DNA of 8,990 nt. Source: Pseudomonadota bacterium. GTDB lineage: Bacteria; Pseudomonadota; Gammaproteobacteria; Burkholderiales; Thiobacillaceae. Below are positions 1 through 6,270 of the stretch, piece after piece. A program made the translations under genes and the position numbers. Below the pieces are notes generated by a model, which ran no database searches, was not told where the DNA came from, and was given only the letters and a program-made list of their open reading frames with translations. Numbering within the stretch: the stretch's first letter is position 1; each line of letters opens with the position of its first letter. The stretch lies in contig JAJZTV010000074.1 in NCBI GenBank assembly GCA_021847385.1, positions 1 through 8,990 on the forward strand. Reading direction: 5' to 3'.

Positions 1-56
1 CGCCTGCGCAAGTGCCTTAGCTGCGACCTCTTGGCCCTGCGATAAAAAATATACGC

Positions 57-85
57 TTGCCAAGCGCGCTCGATAGTGCTGTTAT
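57..85 (+). promoter_or_regulatory. Putative sigma70 promoter of the small acidic gene
   Basis: A TTGCCA box (57-62) is followed after 17 bp by TGTTAT (80-85), matching the sigma70 consensus at 5/6 and 4/6 positions. The surrounding DNA (43-90) is the most AT-rich part of the left end. Transcription would start near 92 and give a leader of about 30 nt before the ATG at 123. This was judged by eye only. The rest of bases 1-122 holds nothing I can name. Confidence 0.4.
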
Positions 86-122
86 AAAAACTGAAGTGCA
101 ATCAGTAGCAGGGAGTAGCAGC

Positions 123-404
123 ATGCCACAGAAGATTCCCGAGACTCAGCCCGATTACGATCAGACCCGGATCATCGAACGGCCGGATGGTTTTTATTGG
201 CTCGACAAAGAATCGAGCGCGCAATACGGCCCTTTCGCCACCTTGTGGGAGGCCGTGCAGGACATGGAATACAGTGCCGAGCCCGAAGTGGAGGCCGAGG
301 AAGACCTGCACGAAGTGGAAGAGGAGCTTGGCATATCCGACTGGGTCGATCCCGATACCGGCGAACTCGCCGAAGAGACCTTTACCCATCTCGAAGACCA
401 CTGA
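123..404 (+). CDS. Small, strongly acidic conserved-looking hypothetical protein
   Basis: I do not recognise a named family. The 93-residue product starts at ATG 123, with GGGAG seven bases upstream. The frame stays open back to a TTG at 57, but that TTG lies in a promoter-like box, so the ATG is preferred. The protein has 28 Asp/Glu against 4 Lys/Arg, so it is very acidic. Residues 16-50 carry aromatic and turn residues (RPDGFYW, then YGPF, then LWEAV) that look like a small folded unit. Residues 53-68 are an almost continuous acidic helix. The tail holds a DPDTGE turn. No signal peptide, membrane segment or Cys is present, so it is probably cytoplasmic. The gene has its own promoter and a terminator just downstream, so it is a single-gene unit. 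Function unknown; coding status is fairly secure from the RBS, the clean termination and protein-like composition. Confidence 0.75.
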   Translation: MPQKIPETQPDYDQTRIIERPDGFYWLDKESSAQYGPFATLWEAVQDMEYSAEPEVEAEEDLHEVEEELGISDWVDPDTGELAEETFTHLEDH

Positions 405-448
405 CTGTTCCTATCCAGTGGATGACGCGCCTCACTCGGGCGCAAATG

Positions 449-475
449 AAAAGGCCGCGCACCGCGCGGCCTTTT
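449..475. terminator. Bidirectional intrinsic terminator between convergent genes
   Basis: A perfect 12-bp inverted repeat (449-460 with 464-475) encloses a 3-nt loop. The stem is AAAAGGCCGCGC on one side and its exact complement on the other. Each strand therefore has a GC-rich hairpin ending in a run of T. It lies 44 bases past the stop of the acidic hypothetical gene and just past the stop of hpf on the other strand, so it should end both transcripts. Confidence 0.9.
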
Positions 476-490
476 CTATCGGGCTGACGC

Positions 491-850
491 TTATTCTTCT
501 TCGGCGGCGACGGCGCGCGGGCTCTCATGCGTCTTCACATCGCCGCGCTGCTTGTGGGCGAAGTCTTCCAACTGCCGCTTAGCCGCATCGAAGGCATCGC
601 GCAGGGCGACATAGACATCCTCGTTCTGGTGATGGTTCACCACGATCTCGCTACCCGGTACGGTGATGTCGATGTCCACCTTGAACTCGTTGCCCTGGTG
701 CTTGTGTTTGCCAGCGATTTCGACCGTGACGCGGCAGGCGATGATGTGCTGATTGAAGCGGTCGAGCTTCTCGGCCTTCTCGCGGATGGCGGCCTCCAGT
801 GCTTCGGATTGCGGGATATCGCGCAGGGTAATCTGCAGAGGCAGTTTCAT
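491..850 (-). CDS. hpf: Ribosome hibernation promoting factor, short HPF/RaiA family
   Basis: The protein has 119 residues. Family members bind the 30S decoding region of idle ribosomes, blocking tRNA and mRNA sites during stationary phase or stress. The fold is visible as a first strand (KLPLQITLRDIP), a helix rich in Lys and Glu (residues 16-32), strands around 36-47 and 55-70, and the C-terminal helix motif EDVYVALRDAFDAAKRQLEDF (77-97, split here as EDVYVALRD and AFDAAKRQLEDF). His-rich spots (49-51, 73-74) fit an rRNA-binding surface. There is no long C-terminal dimerisation domain of the kind in long HPF of Gram-positive bacteria. A short acidic tail (ending AEEE) follows residue 104. 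ATG 850 has AAGGAG six bases upstream. It lies 24 nt after the CBS-domain gene and is probably cotranscribed with it. RaiA-like and HPF-like roles cannot be separated from sequence alone. Confidence 0.93.
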   Translation of the reverse strand: MKLPLQITLRDIPQSEALEAAIREKAEKLDRFNQHIIACRVTVEIAGKHKHQGNEFKVDIDITVPGSEIVVNHHQNEDVYVALRDAFDAAKRQLEDFAHKQRGDVKTHESPRAVAAEEE

Positions 851-874
851 AGCAGCTCCTTCTTTGTGCTGGGG

Positions 875-1324
875 TTACTTGCGGGTCGCCACTTCGCGCT
901 GGCGTCCGCGGGAAATCAGGCCGGCCATCTCACTCAATTCTTCGGCGAGCAGTTCGAGCAGATCGTCCAAGGTGACGATACCGACGAGCCAGCCTCCATT
1001 ATCCACGACTGGCACCCGGCGTACACCCCGGCTGCGCATATAGCGGACGGTTTCGAAGATGCCCTCGCTCTCGCGCACGGTGACGAGTTCACCGGCCATG
1101 ATGTCGCCCACGGCGAGCCCTGTCGGGCTGACTCCGGCGGCGACGATCTCGATCGCGATATCGCGGTCGGTCACGATGCCGACCGGCCGGCGCTGGCCGG
1201 CGGCCTGTTCGACGACGACGAGGGTGCCGACGTGGTATTGCCGCATCAGCCGGGCGGCTTCCGGCACATCCATGCCCCGTTCGGCAATGACGACCTCACG
1301 ATTGCAAATCTCGCCGATGGCCAT
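875..1324 (-). CDS. Two-CBS-domain protein, probable nucleotide sensor
   Basis: The 149-residue protein is almost entirely a pair of CBS domains. The first covers about residues 4-62 and contains GIVTDRD (49-55). The second covers about 73-130 and contains RVPVVD (103-108) and GIVTLDDLL (115-123). CBS pairs (Bateman modules) commonly bind AMP, ATP or related adenosyl ligands, usually to regulate a partner. No enzyme, channel or DNA-binding domain is fused, so this is a stand-alone regulator-type CBS protein. A basic tail (SRGRQREVATRK) ends it. ATG 1324 is preceded by AAGGAT at good spacing. hpf follows after 24 nt on the same strand. The pairing suggests, but does not prove, that energy status is linked to ribosome hibernation. 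Cytoplasmic; ligand unknown. Confidence 0.9.
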   Translation of the reverse strand: MAIGEICNREVVIAERGMDVPEAARLMRQYHVGTLVVVEQAAGQRRPVGIVTDRDIAIEIVAAGVSPTGLAVGDIMAGELVTVRESEGIFETVRYMRSRGVRRVPVVDNGGWLVGIVTLDDLLELLAEELSEMAGLISRGRQREVATRK

Positions 1325-1365
1325 GATCTTTATCCTTGAGTGGTTATTTGTGGACTCCCGATTTC

Positions 1366-1394
1366 ATTAAAGGCAGCCGCGCTCAATAAATCAA
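1366..1394 (-). promoter_or_regulatory. Putative sigma70 promoter for the CBS gene and hpf
   Basis: Read on the minus strand, TTGATT (1394-1389) is followed after exactly 17 bp by TTTAAT (1371-1366). The matches to TTGACA and TATAAT are 4/6 and 5/6. Transcription would begin near 1359, giving a leader of about 35 nt before the CBS-protein ATG at 1324. The -35 box overlaps the stop codon of the upstream DUF504 gene. It would let CBS-hpf be expressed apart from the homospermidine synthase unit. Confidence 0.5.
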
Positions 1395-1645
1395 CCGGAG
1401 CGTTGCCAAATCAAGTGGCCATCCTTCCACACTGCCCGTACCCGATGGAAGGGCACGCTATGAGCCACGCCGTCGTCGTCCAAGGCCTGAAAGCCGAAGT
1501 GATCGGCCGGGTCCAGTCGAATATCGCGCAGGGCCACTTGGGCGATGCGGTTTTCCACCCGGTCGAAATAGCCGATCACAAACTCGCCCCGGCCGAACTC
1601 GGGGTCCCACTGGATGCGGTGCAACAGTTCGTGGATCGGGGTCAT
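1391..1645 (-). CDS. MJ1316/DUF504 domain protein (RNA cyclic group end recognition type)
   Basis: The 84-residue protein consists of one DUF504 domain. Visible family marks are RIQWDP (10-15), a YFDR strand (26-29), and the C-terminal signature PFHRVRAVWKDGHLIWQR (65-82), matching the family pattern of Pro-x-His-Arg-Ile/Val-Arg followed by a Lys-Asp-Gly turn and Trp. The family is known mainly from archaea and has been proposed, from its domain partners in RNA-repair contexts, to recognise 2',3'-cyclic phosphate RNA ends. That role is a proposal, and no catalytic residue can be assigned here. Its ATG (1645-1643) overlaps the TGA of the homospermidine synthase gene as ATGA, so it is probably translated by coupling. 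A physical or functional link to polyamine synthesis is inference from that overlap alone. Confidence 0.8.
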   Translation of the reverse strand: MTPIHELLHRIQWDPEFGRGEFVIGYFDRVENRIAQVALRDIRLDPADHFGFQALDDDGVAHSVPFHRVRAVWKDGHLIWQRSG

Positions 1646-3057
1646 GTCACCCGGAAGTTCTTGAATTGCCAGGGGTCATCCAGGTCCAGGTCTTCCTGAA
1701 ACGGGTAATTGCGTTCGATCAGCGGCGTCCAGTCGCTGAACACGCCGACCACCTTGCCCAGATAGGGGTGGCACATCGCCAGAATGGCGCGGAAATCCAA
1801 CTCATCCGGTTCACGGATGCCCTCCGTCGGATGCTGGATGGCCCAGGCCATGGCGGCGACGACGCTGATGGTGACCTGCAAGCTGGTCGCATTGTTGAAG
1901 GGGACCAAAGCGCGGGTTTCTTCGATGGAGAGCTGCGAACCGTACCAATAGGCGCCCTTGGCATGGCCCATGAGCAGCACGCCCAGTTCGTCGCGGCCGC
2001 TCAGCAGGTCTTCGCGCGGGATGCGCCAGCGTGGCTGCAATTGCCAGTTCTTGCCGGCGATCTCGTGCAGCGACAGCACCGCAGCGTCGCAGGGGTGGTA
2101 GGCGTAGTGCACGGTGGGTCGGTAGCGCACCGTGTCGTCTTCACACACGGTCAGGAAGTCGGCGATGGAGATCGATTCGCCGTGGGTGATGAGGAAGCCG
2201 TGATACGACCCTTCCAAGGGTGTCCAACTGCGCACCTTAGTCGTGGCGCCGGGGCGGTTGAGATAGATCGCCGCACCCGAGCCGAAATCGTGGCGGGCGC
2301 CATCCGGCGGAAAGTGGCGCTCGTGCGAGCCCCAGCCCAGCTCGGCCGGTTGGCAACCCTCGCCGACGAAGGCCTCGACCGACCAGGTGTTGACGAATTC
2401 GCCTGGCAGCTTGCGCTCGGCGGCCAATTGGGTGTCGCGTTCGGCGACGTGGATCGCCTTGACCCCCAGTTGCATCGCCAGCCTGGCCCAGTCCTCGCGG
2501 GACGATGGGTCAGCGCTTACTCTGGCGGCATGCGCGATGTCGAGCAGGGCCTGTTTGATGAAGTGGGAAACCAGGCCGGGGTTGGCGCCGTGGTTGACGA
2601 TGGCCGTAGGGCCATTCGGCTGCTTGCGCTTCATGGCCAGGGCCGCTTCGCGGAAGGCATAGTTGGAGCGGTGCGAGGGGCTGACCTTGGGGTCGGTATG
2701 GCCGCCCGGCCAGGGCTCGATGCAGGTGTCGACATAGAGCACGCCATGCTGTTGGCAATACTCGATCAGGGCCAGAGAAGACACATCGAACGAGACATTG
2801 ACCAGGAAATCGCCGGGCCTAAGCAGGCCATTCAGGGTGCTGACATGGTTCTCTGGGGTGAGTGCCAACTTACGCAGTGCGACCCCAAGCAGGCGGGCCT
2901 CGGCGGTCGGGTCGTTACGCGGTTCGATGATGGTGATGCGGTCTGGCGTGACCGCCAAGTGGCGCAGCAAGAGGGGCAACACCCCTTGTCCGATGGAACC
3001 AAAACCGACCATCACAATGCGGCCGGAAAAGGCGGCGTAAGTGTCGTCAACACCCAT
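1642..3057 (-). CDS. hss: Homospermidine synthase
   Basis: The 471-residue enzyme joins two putrescines, using NAD as hydride carrier, to form sym-homospermidine with release of ammonia (EC 2.5.1.44 type). The N-terminal Rossmann motif is GFGSIGQG (18-25). The strings YVDTCIEPW (108-116), NHGANPGLVSHFIKQA (155-170), HVAERDTQ (203-210), FVNTWSVEAFV (221-231), QPAELGWG (236-243), SISIADFLTV (295-304) and AYWYGSQLSIEETR (369-382) match the bacterial enzyme family as I remember it from Blastochloris viridis. By that alignment Trp225 and Glu233 correspond to the substrate-binding Trp229 and Glu237 there, and Glu206 to Glu210. Length is that of the family (about 470-480), so it is intact. ATG 3057 has a strong AGGAG eight bases upstream. 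It is the first gene of a coupled pair with DUF504, and it lies 52 nt after the ABC permease, so read-through from that operon is possible. Cytoplasmic. Confidence 0.96.
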   Translation of the reverse strand: MGVDDTYAAFSGRIVMVGFGSIGQGVLPLLLRHLAVTPDRITIIEPRNDPTAEARLLGVALRKLALTPENHVSTLNGLLRPGDFLVNVSFDVSSLALIEYCQQHGVLYVDTCIEPWPGGHTDPKVSPSHRSNYAFREAALAMKRKQPNGPTAIVNHGANPGLVSHFIKQALLDIAHAARVSADPSSREDWARLAMQLGVKAIHVAERDTQLAAERKLPGEFVNTWSVEAFVGEGCQPAELGWGSHERHFPPDGARHDFGSGAAIYLNRPGATTKVRSWTPLEGSYHGFLITHGESISIADFLTVCEDDTVRYRPTVHYAYHPCDAAVLSLHEIAGKNWQLQPRWRIPREDLLSGRDELGVLLMGHAKGAYWYGSQLSIEETRALVPFNNATSLQVTISVVAAMAWAIQHPTEGIREPDELDFRAILAMCHPYLGKVVGVFSDWTPLIERNYPFQEDLDLDDPWQFKNFRVT

Positions 3058-3109
3058 GTCGCGAACTCCTTTTTTTAGATATGCCCGACTCGGGCGAACG
3101 CTGTTGGGA

Positions 3110-3871
3110 TCAGCGCAACAGCCTCCGTCGGGTAAAGGTCAATGCCGCCCCAAAACCGGCCAAGCCGTAGGCGGCGAGAATGAAGACGTGCCACAGCACG
3201 TCTTGCGGCCACTGCCCCAGCACCAGCGGCCGGGCCAGATTGATGGCATGGGTGAGCGGCAGCCAGTCGGCCGCCAGCTTGAGCCAGGCGGGCAGCTCGG
3301 ACGGCGGGTAGAACACGCCGCCCAACAACACCATGGGCGTGATCGCCAGGGTGAAGTAGTAGAGGAAGAAATCGTAGTTGGGCGAAATGGCGTTGATCGC
3401 CAAGCCCAGCCCGGCAAAGCACAGGCCGGTGAGCACGATCACCGGCAGCAGACCCAGGCTCAGGACAAAGTCGGCCTGCAGGCCCAGGCCCCAGATCACC
3501 AACAGGATGGCGATGCCCGACAGCAGGCTCTTCGAGGCGGCCCAGAGCCATTCGCCCAGCAGCACATCGCGCAGGCCGAGCGGCGTGTTGAGGATGGCGG
3601 CCCAGGTCTTCTGCACATGCATGCGCGAGAAGGCGGAGTACAAGGTCTCGAACGTGGCGCTGTTCATCACGCTGTAGCAGACCGTGCCGGCGGCGAGGAA
3701 GTTGAGGTAGGGCACACCGCCGATGTCCGGCAGCAGCCGGCCCAAGCCGTAGCCCAGGCCCAACATATAGAGCATGGGGTCGGCCAGGTTGCCGAGCAGG
3801 GACGGGATGGCCAGTTTCTTCCAGACCAGGAAGTTGCGTTGCCACACGGGAATCCAGCGCAGGCTCAACAC
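3110..3871 (-). CDS. ABC-2 type transporter permease, NodJ-like
   Basis: This is an inner-membrane subunit, 253 residues from GTG 3871, with about six hydrophobic segments. NodJ-type features are the N-terminal RNFLVWKK stretch, the LGNLADPMLYMLGLGYGLG run, the AFSRMHVQKTWAAILNTPL coupling region, and GGVFYPPSELPAWL before the last membrane pair. It should pair with the ATPase encoded just upstream. In rhizobia NodIJ exports lipo-oligosaccharide; betaproteobacterial relatives are housekeeping transporters of unknown substrate. Start choice: the frame is open to a TTG at 3892, but that codon lies inside a repeat element. GTG 3871 has a weak AGG nine bases upstream and gives an N-terminus of NodJ length. 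Unlike the other genes of the operon it is separated from its neighbour, here by the inserted repeat (3887-4027). Substrate and direction of transport are not shown by the sequence. Confidence 0.9.
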   Translation of the reverse strand: MLSLRWIPVWQRNFLVWKKLAIPSLLGNLADPMLYMLGLGYGLGRLLPDIGGVPYLNFLAAGTVCYSVMNSATFETLYSAFSRMHVQKTWAAILNTPLGLRDVLLGEWLWAASKSLLSGIAILLVIWGLGLQADFVLSLGLLPVIVLTGLCFAGLGLAINAISPNYDFFLYYFTLAITPMVLLGGVFYPPSELPAWLKLAADWLPLTHAINLARPLVLGQWPQDVLWHVFILAAYGLAGFGAALTFTRRRLLR

Positions 3872-3886
3872 GTTTAAGAGCCTAAA

Positions 3887-4027
3887 CCGCAAAGGGCGCG
3901 AAGGACACGAAGCTGTTTACGCATTCGCAGTCGGTCGGCGTCAGGGCAAGCCGAGCTTCGAAAGCACGATACGTGGTGAAACCGGAAGCTTTGTGTGATT
4001 TCTTCGTGCACTTTGCGTCCTTCGCGG
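3887..4027. mobile_element. MITE-like element with terminal inverted repeats and TAAA flanks
   Basis: The 141-bp stretch begins CCGCAAAGGG (3887) and ends CCTTCGCGG (4027). Its left 26 bases (3887-3912) match the reverse complement of its right 26 (4002-4027) at 21 positions. Each arm is built from degenerate 9-base units of the type CGCRAAGGA. TAAA occurs immediately outside on both sides (3883-3886 and 4028-4031), as a 4-bp target duplication would. Taking out the element and one TAAA leaves a 15-nt space between the ATPase stop and the permease GTG, normal for this operon. No transposase or credible ORF lies inside, so it would be non-autonomous. From memory, similar CGCAAAGG-type inverted repeats are common in proteobacterial intergenic DNA. 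The alternative is a transcribed structural repeat whose TAAA flanks are chance. Confidence 0.65.
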
Positions 4028-4031
4028 TAAA

Positions 4032-4930
<899 letters not shown>

Positions 4931-4946
<16 letters not shown>

Positions 4947-5539
4947 AAGGCGAGCAATTGTTCCTGCAGGGCACGCAGCTTCTTGTGGAAGAAGTGGTCG
5001 GCGCCGGCGATCACATGCAGCGGCACCTGGTGCTGTGTGGCATAGGCCTGCACCGCGGCGAGCGGGATCAACTCGTCGACTTCGCCGTGGATGATGTCGG
5101 TGCGGATCGCCGGCGGCTCGAAGGCGTACATCGACACCGCCGGGCCGACCATGACCAGGTGCTCGGCCGCTAAGCGCCGCGCCACGCGGTGCTGAACATA
5201 GGCGCCGAAGGAAAAGCCGTACAAATGCAGGGGCAGGCCGCCGAACTTCGGCAGCACGAATTCGGCCACCGCCAGCAGGTCCTCGGTCTCGCCCTCGCCG
5301 TGGTCGTATTCGCCGTCGCTGGTGCCGACGCCGCGGAAGTTGGGCCGCACCGCGACATAGCCGCACTCGACCGCCGCCTTGGCCAGGGTGGTGACCACCT
5401 TGTTGTCCATGCTGCCGCCGTGCAGCGGGTGCGGGTGGGCGATCAGGGCCAGGCCCCGGCGGTTTGCCTCCGGGTCCTCGATCACCGTCTCCACCGCGCC
5501 GCCGTCGGCGCGCTTGATCCTGAGCTTGTAGCGTTTCAC
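4931..5539 (-). CDS. Alpha/beta hydrolase (COG2945-type, dienelactone-hydrolase-like)
   Basis: The 202-residue cytoplasmic hydrolase has the compact fold without a lid. Marks in order are HPHPLHGGSMDNKVV (35-49, the oxyanion-loop region typical of this group), RPNFRGVGTSDG (65-76), the nucleophile elbow GFSFGA (Ser110), the acid in HGEVDELIP (Asp155) and the catalytic His in GADHFFHKK (His182). The triad is therefore complete. Substrate is not predictable; relatives are annotated only as predicted hydrolases or esterases. GTG 5539 is chosen because it forms a GTGA overlap with the ferredoxin stop. The frame is open upstream to 5704, but that part reads as the Arg-rich shadow of the ferredoxin gene. 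Its 3' end overlaps the ATPase start. It has no signal peptide. Confidence 0.92.
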
Positions 5540-5850
5540 TTGATCTGCAGGCGTTCGACGACCTTGCCGTCGCGCAGGTGGGATTCGACGATCTCGTCGA
5601 TGTCGTGTTCGTCGACGTAGGTGTACCAGACGGCATCCGGATAGACCACGCAGACCGGGCCCTGGTCGCAGCGGTCGAAGCAGCCGGCGCGGTTGACCCG
5701 GCAATCGCCGCCCTTGCCGTGCACGCCCAGTTGTTTGGCGTGCAGCTTGGCGTGCTCGAACATCGCCTCGGCGTTGTGGTCCGAACAGCAGGGGCCGCCG
5801 TCCTCACGCTGATTGAGGCAGAAGAACAGGTGGTGCTTGTAGTAGCTCAT
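5536..5850 (-). CDS. Thioredoxin-fold 2Fe-2S ferredoxin
   Basis: The 104-residue protein resembles the thioredoxin-like 2Fe-2S ferredoxins (Aquifex aeolicus Fd / NuoE C-terminal type). Candidate cluster ligands are Cys11 (FFCLN), Cys22 or the adjacent Cys21 (GGPCCSDH), Cys57 and Cys61 (AGCFDRCDQGP). The last pair has the family spacing C-x3-C. Extra Cys50 and Cys67 flank them. VVYPDAVWYTYVDEHDIDEIVESHL (68-92) is the usual closing strand and helix. It would be a cytoplasmic one-electron carrier; its partner is unknown. ATG 5850 overlaps the stop of the MazG-like gene as ATGA, and its own TGA overlaps the hydrolase GTG. The open frame running upstream to 6243 is only the shadow of the MazG-like gene. 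Confidence 0.93.
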   Translation of the reverse strand: MSYYKHHLFFCLNQREDGGPCCSDHNAEAMFEHAKLHAKQLGVHGKGGDCRVNRAGCFDRCDQGPVCVVYPDAVWYTYVDEHDIDEIVESHLRDGKVVERLQIK

Positions 5851-6206
5851 GTTTTGGTCTCGTTGTACTTCAGGCACGACCCTTTCGAGGTCTCGACCGG
5901 GTATTTCCGCGCATTGATCGCCAGCTTGTCCTCGGCCGCCTTGAGCAAATCGATCTCCAGCGTGTTGGCCAGGCTGATGAGATAGATCAGCACATCGGCC
6001 ATCTCCTGGCGCACCGCCTCGCGCTTTTCCGGCGGCAGCTTGTGGCTCTGCTCCTCGGTCAGCCACTGGAACGGCTCCAGCAACTCGGCCGCCTCCACGA
6101 TCAGCGCGGCGGTGAGGTTCTTGGGCGAGTGATAAAGCTGCCAGTCGCGTTCGCGGCCGAATTGGCGCACCGCCTCGGCGAGCTGTTCGATGGTGCTGAT
6201 GGCCAT
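5847..6206 (-). CDS. MazG-like nucleotide pyrophosphohydrolase (dCTPase/RS21-C6 type)
   Basis: The 119-residue protein belongs to the all-alpha NTP pyrophosphatase group, which hydrolyses (d)NTPs to NMP and pyrophosphate and often acts as house-cleaning. The metal-binding pattern EXXE...EXXD is complete: Glu38 and Glu41 in VEAAELLE, then Glu68 and Asp71 in RQEMADVLIYL. FGRERDWQLYHSPKNL (16-31) and KLAINARKYP near the end fit the RS21-C6/dCTPP1-like branch rather than full-length two-domain MazG. The last 16 residues after YPVE are less typical. ATG 6206 has GGGAG seven bases upstream. It is the first gene of the coupled cluster and lies just behind an extended -10 promoter. The exact nucleotide substrate cannot be read from the sequence. 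Cytoplasmic. Confidence 0.92.
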   Translation of the reverse strand: MAISTIEQLAEAVRQFGRERDWQLYHSPKNLTAALIVEAAELLEPFQWLTEEQSHKLPPEKREAVRQEMADVLIYLISLANTLEIDLLKAAEDKLAINARKYPVETSKGSCLKYNETKT

Positions 6207-6233
6207 GGCGGCACTCCCGATGTCGTAGCGCCG

Positions 6234-6242
6234 ATTTTACCA
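6234..6242 (-). promoter_or_regulatory. Putative extended -10 promoter of the MazG-ferredoxin-hydrolase-ABC operon
   Basis: On the minus strand the sequence reads TGGTAAAAT, a TGn extension joined to a 5/6 match to TATAAT. There is no good -35 box at 16-18 bp. Extended -10 promoters can act without one. Transcription would start near 6227, about 20 nt before the MazG-like ATG. The gap to the FG-GAP gene (6207-6270) has no convincing terminator, so upstream read-through is possible. Confidence 0.45.
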
Positions 6243-6270
6243 CCTCGTGTCGAGCGGTCCGGCGGGGGTG

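Noticed and set aside
1..45. Possible 3' end of an upstream + strand gene (14 codons then TAA at 43-45)
   Set aside because: Too short to tell from chance; no motif.
57..122. TTG at 57 as start of the acidic hypothetical protein
   Set aside because: The TTG falls inside a promoter-like -35 box and has no ribosome site, while ATG 123 has GGGAG at proper spacing.
527..1339. 270-codon open frame on the + strand across hpf and the CBS gene
   Set aside because: It lies antisense to two recognised proteins, spans their intergenic gap and shows no motif.
1666..3078. 470-codon open frame on the + strand antisense to hss
   Set aside because: It mirrors the hss gene codon by codon, lacks any family motif and has the Gly/Ala/Val/Arg-rich composition of a high-GC shadow frame. 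The opposite strand encodes a complete recognised enzyme.
3076..3081. TATCTA on the minus strand as -10 of an hss promoter
   Set aside because: Transcription would start within the hss ribosome binding site, and no -35 box is present.
3872..3892. TTG at 3892 as start of the NodJ-like permease
   Set aside because: The codon lies within the inserted repeat and extends the protein beyond the usual NodJ N-terminus; GTG 3871 fits better.
6244..6254. CTCG-TGT-CGAG hairpin as terminator of the FG-GAP gene
   Set aside because: Only a 4-bp stem and no adjoining T-run.
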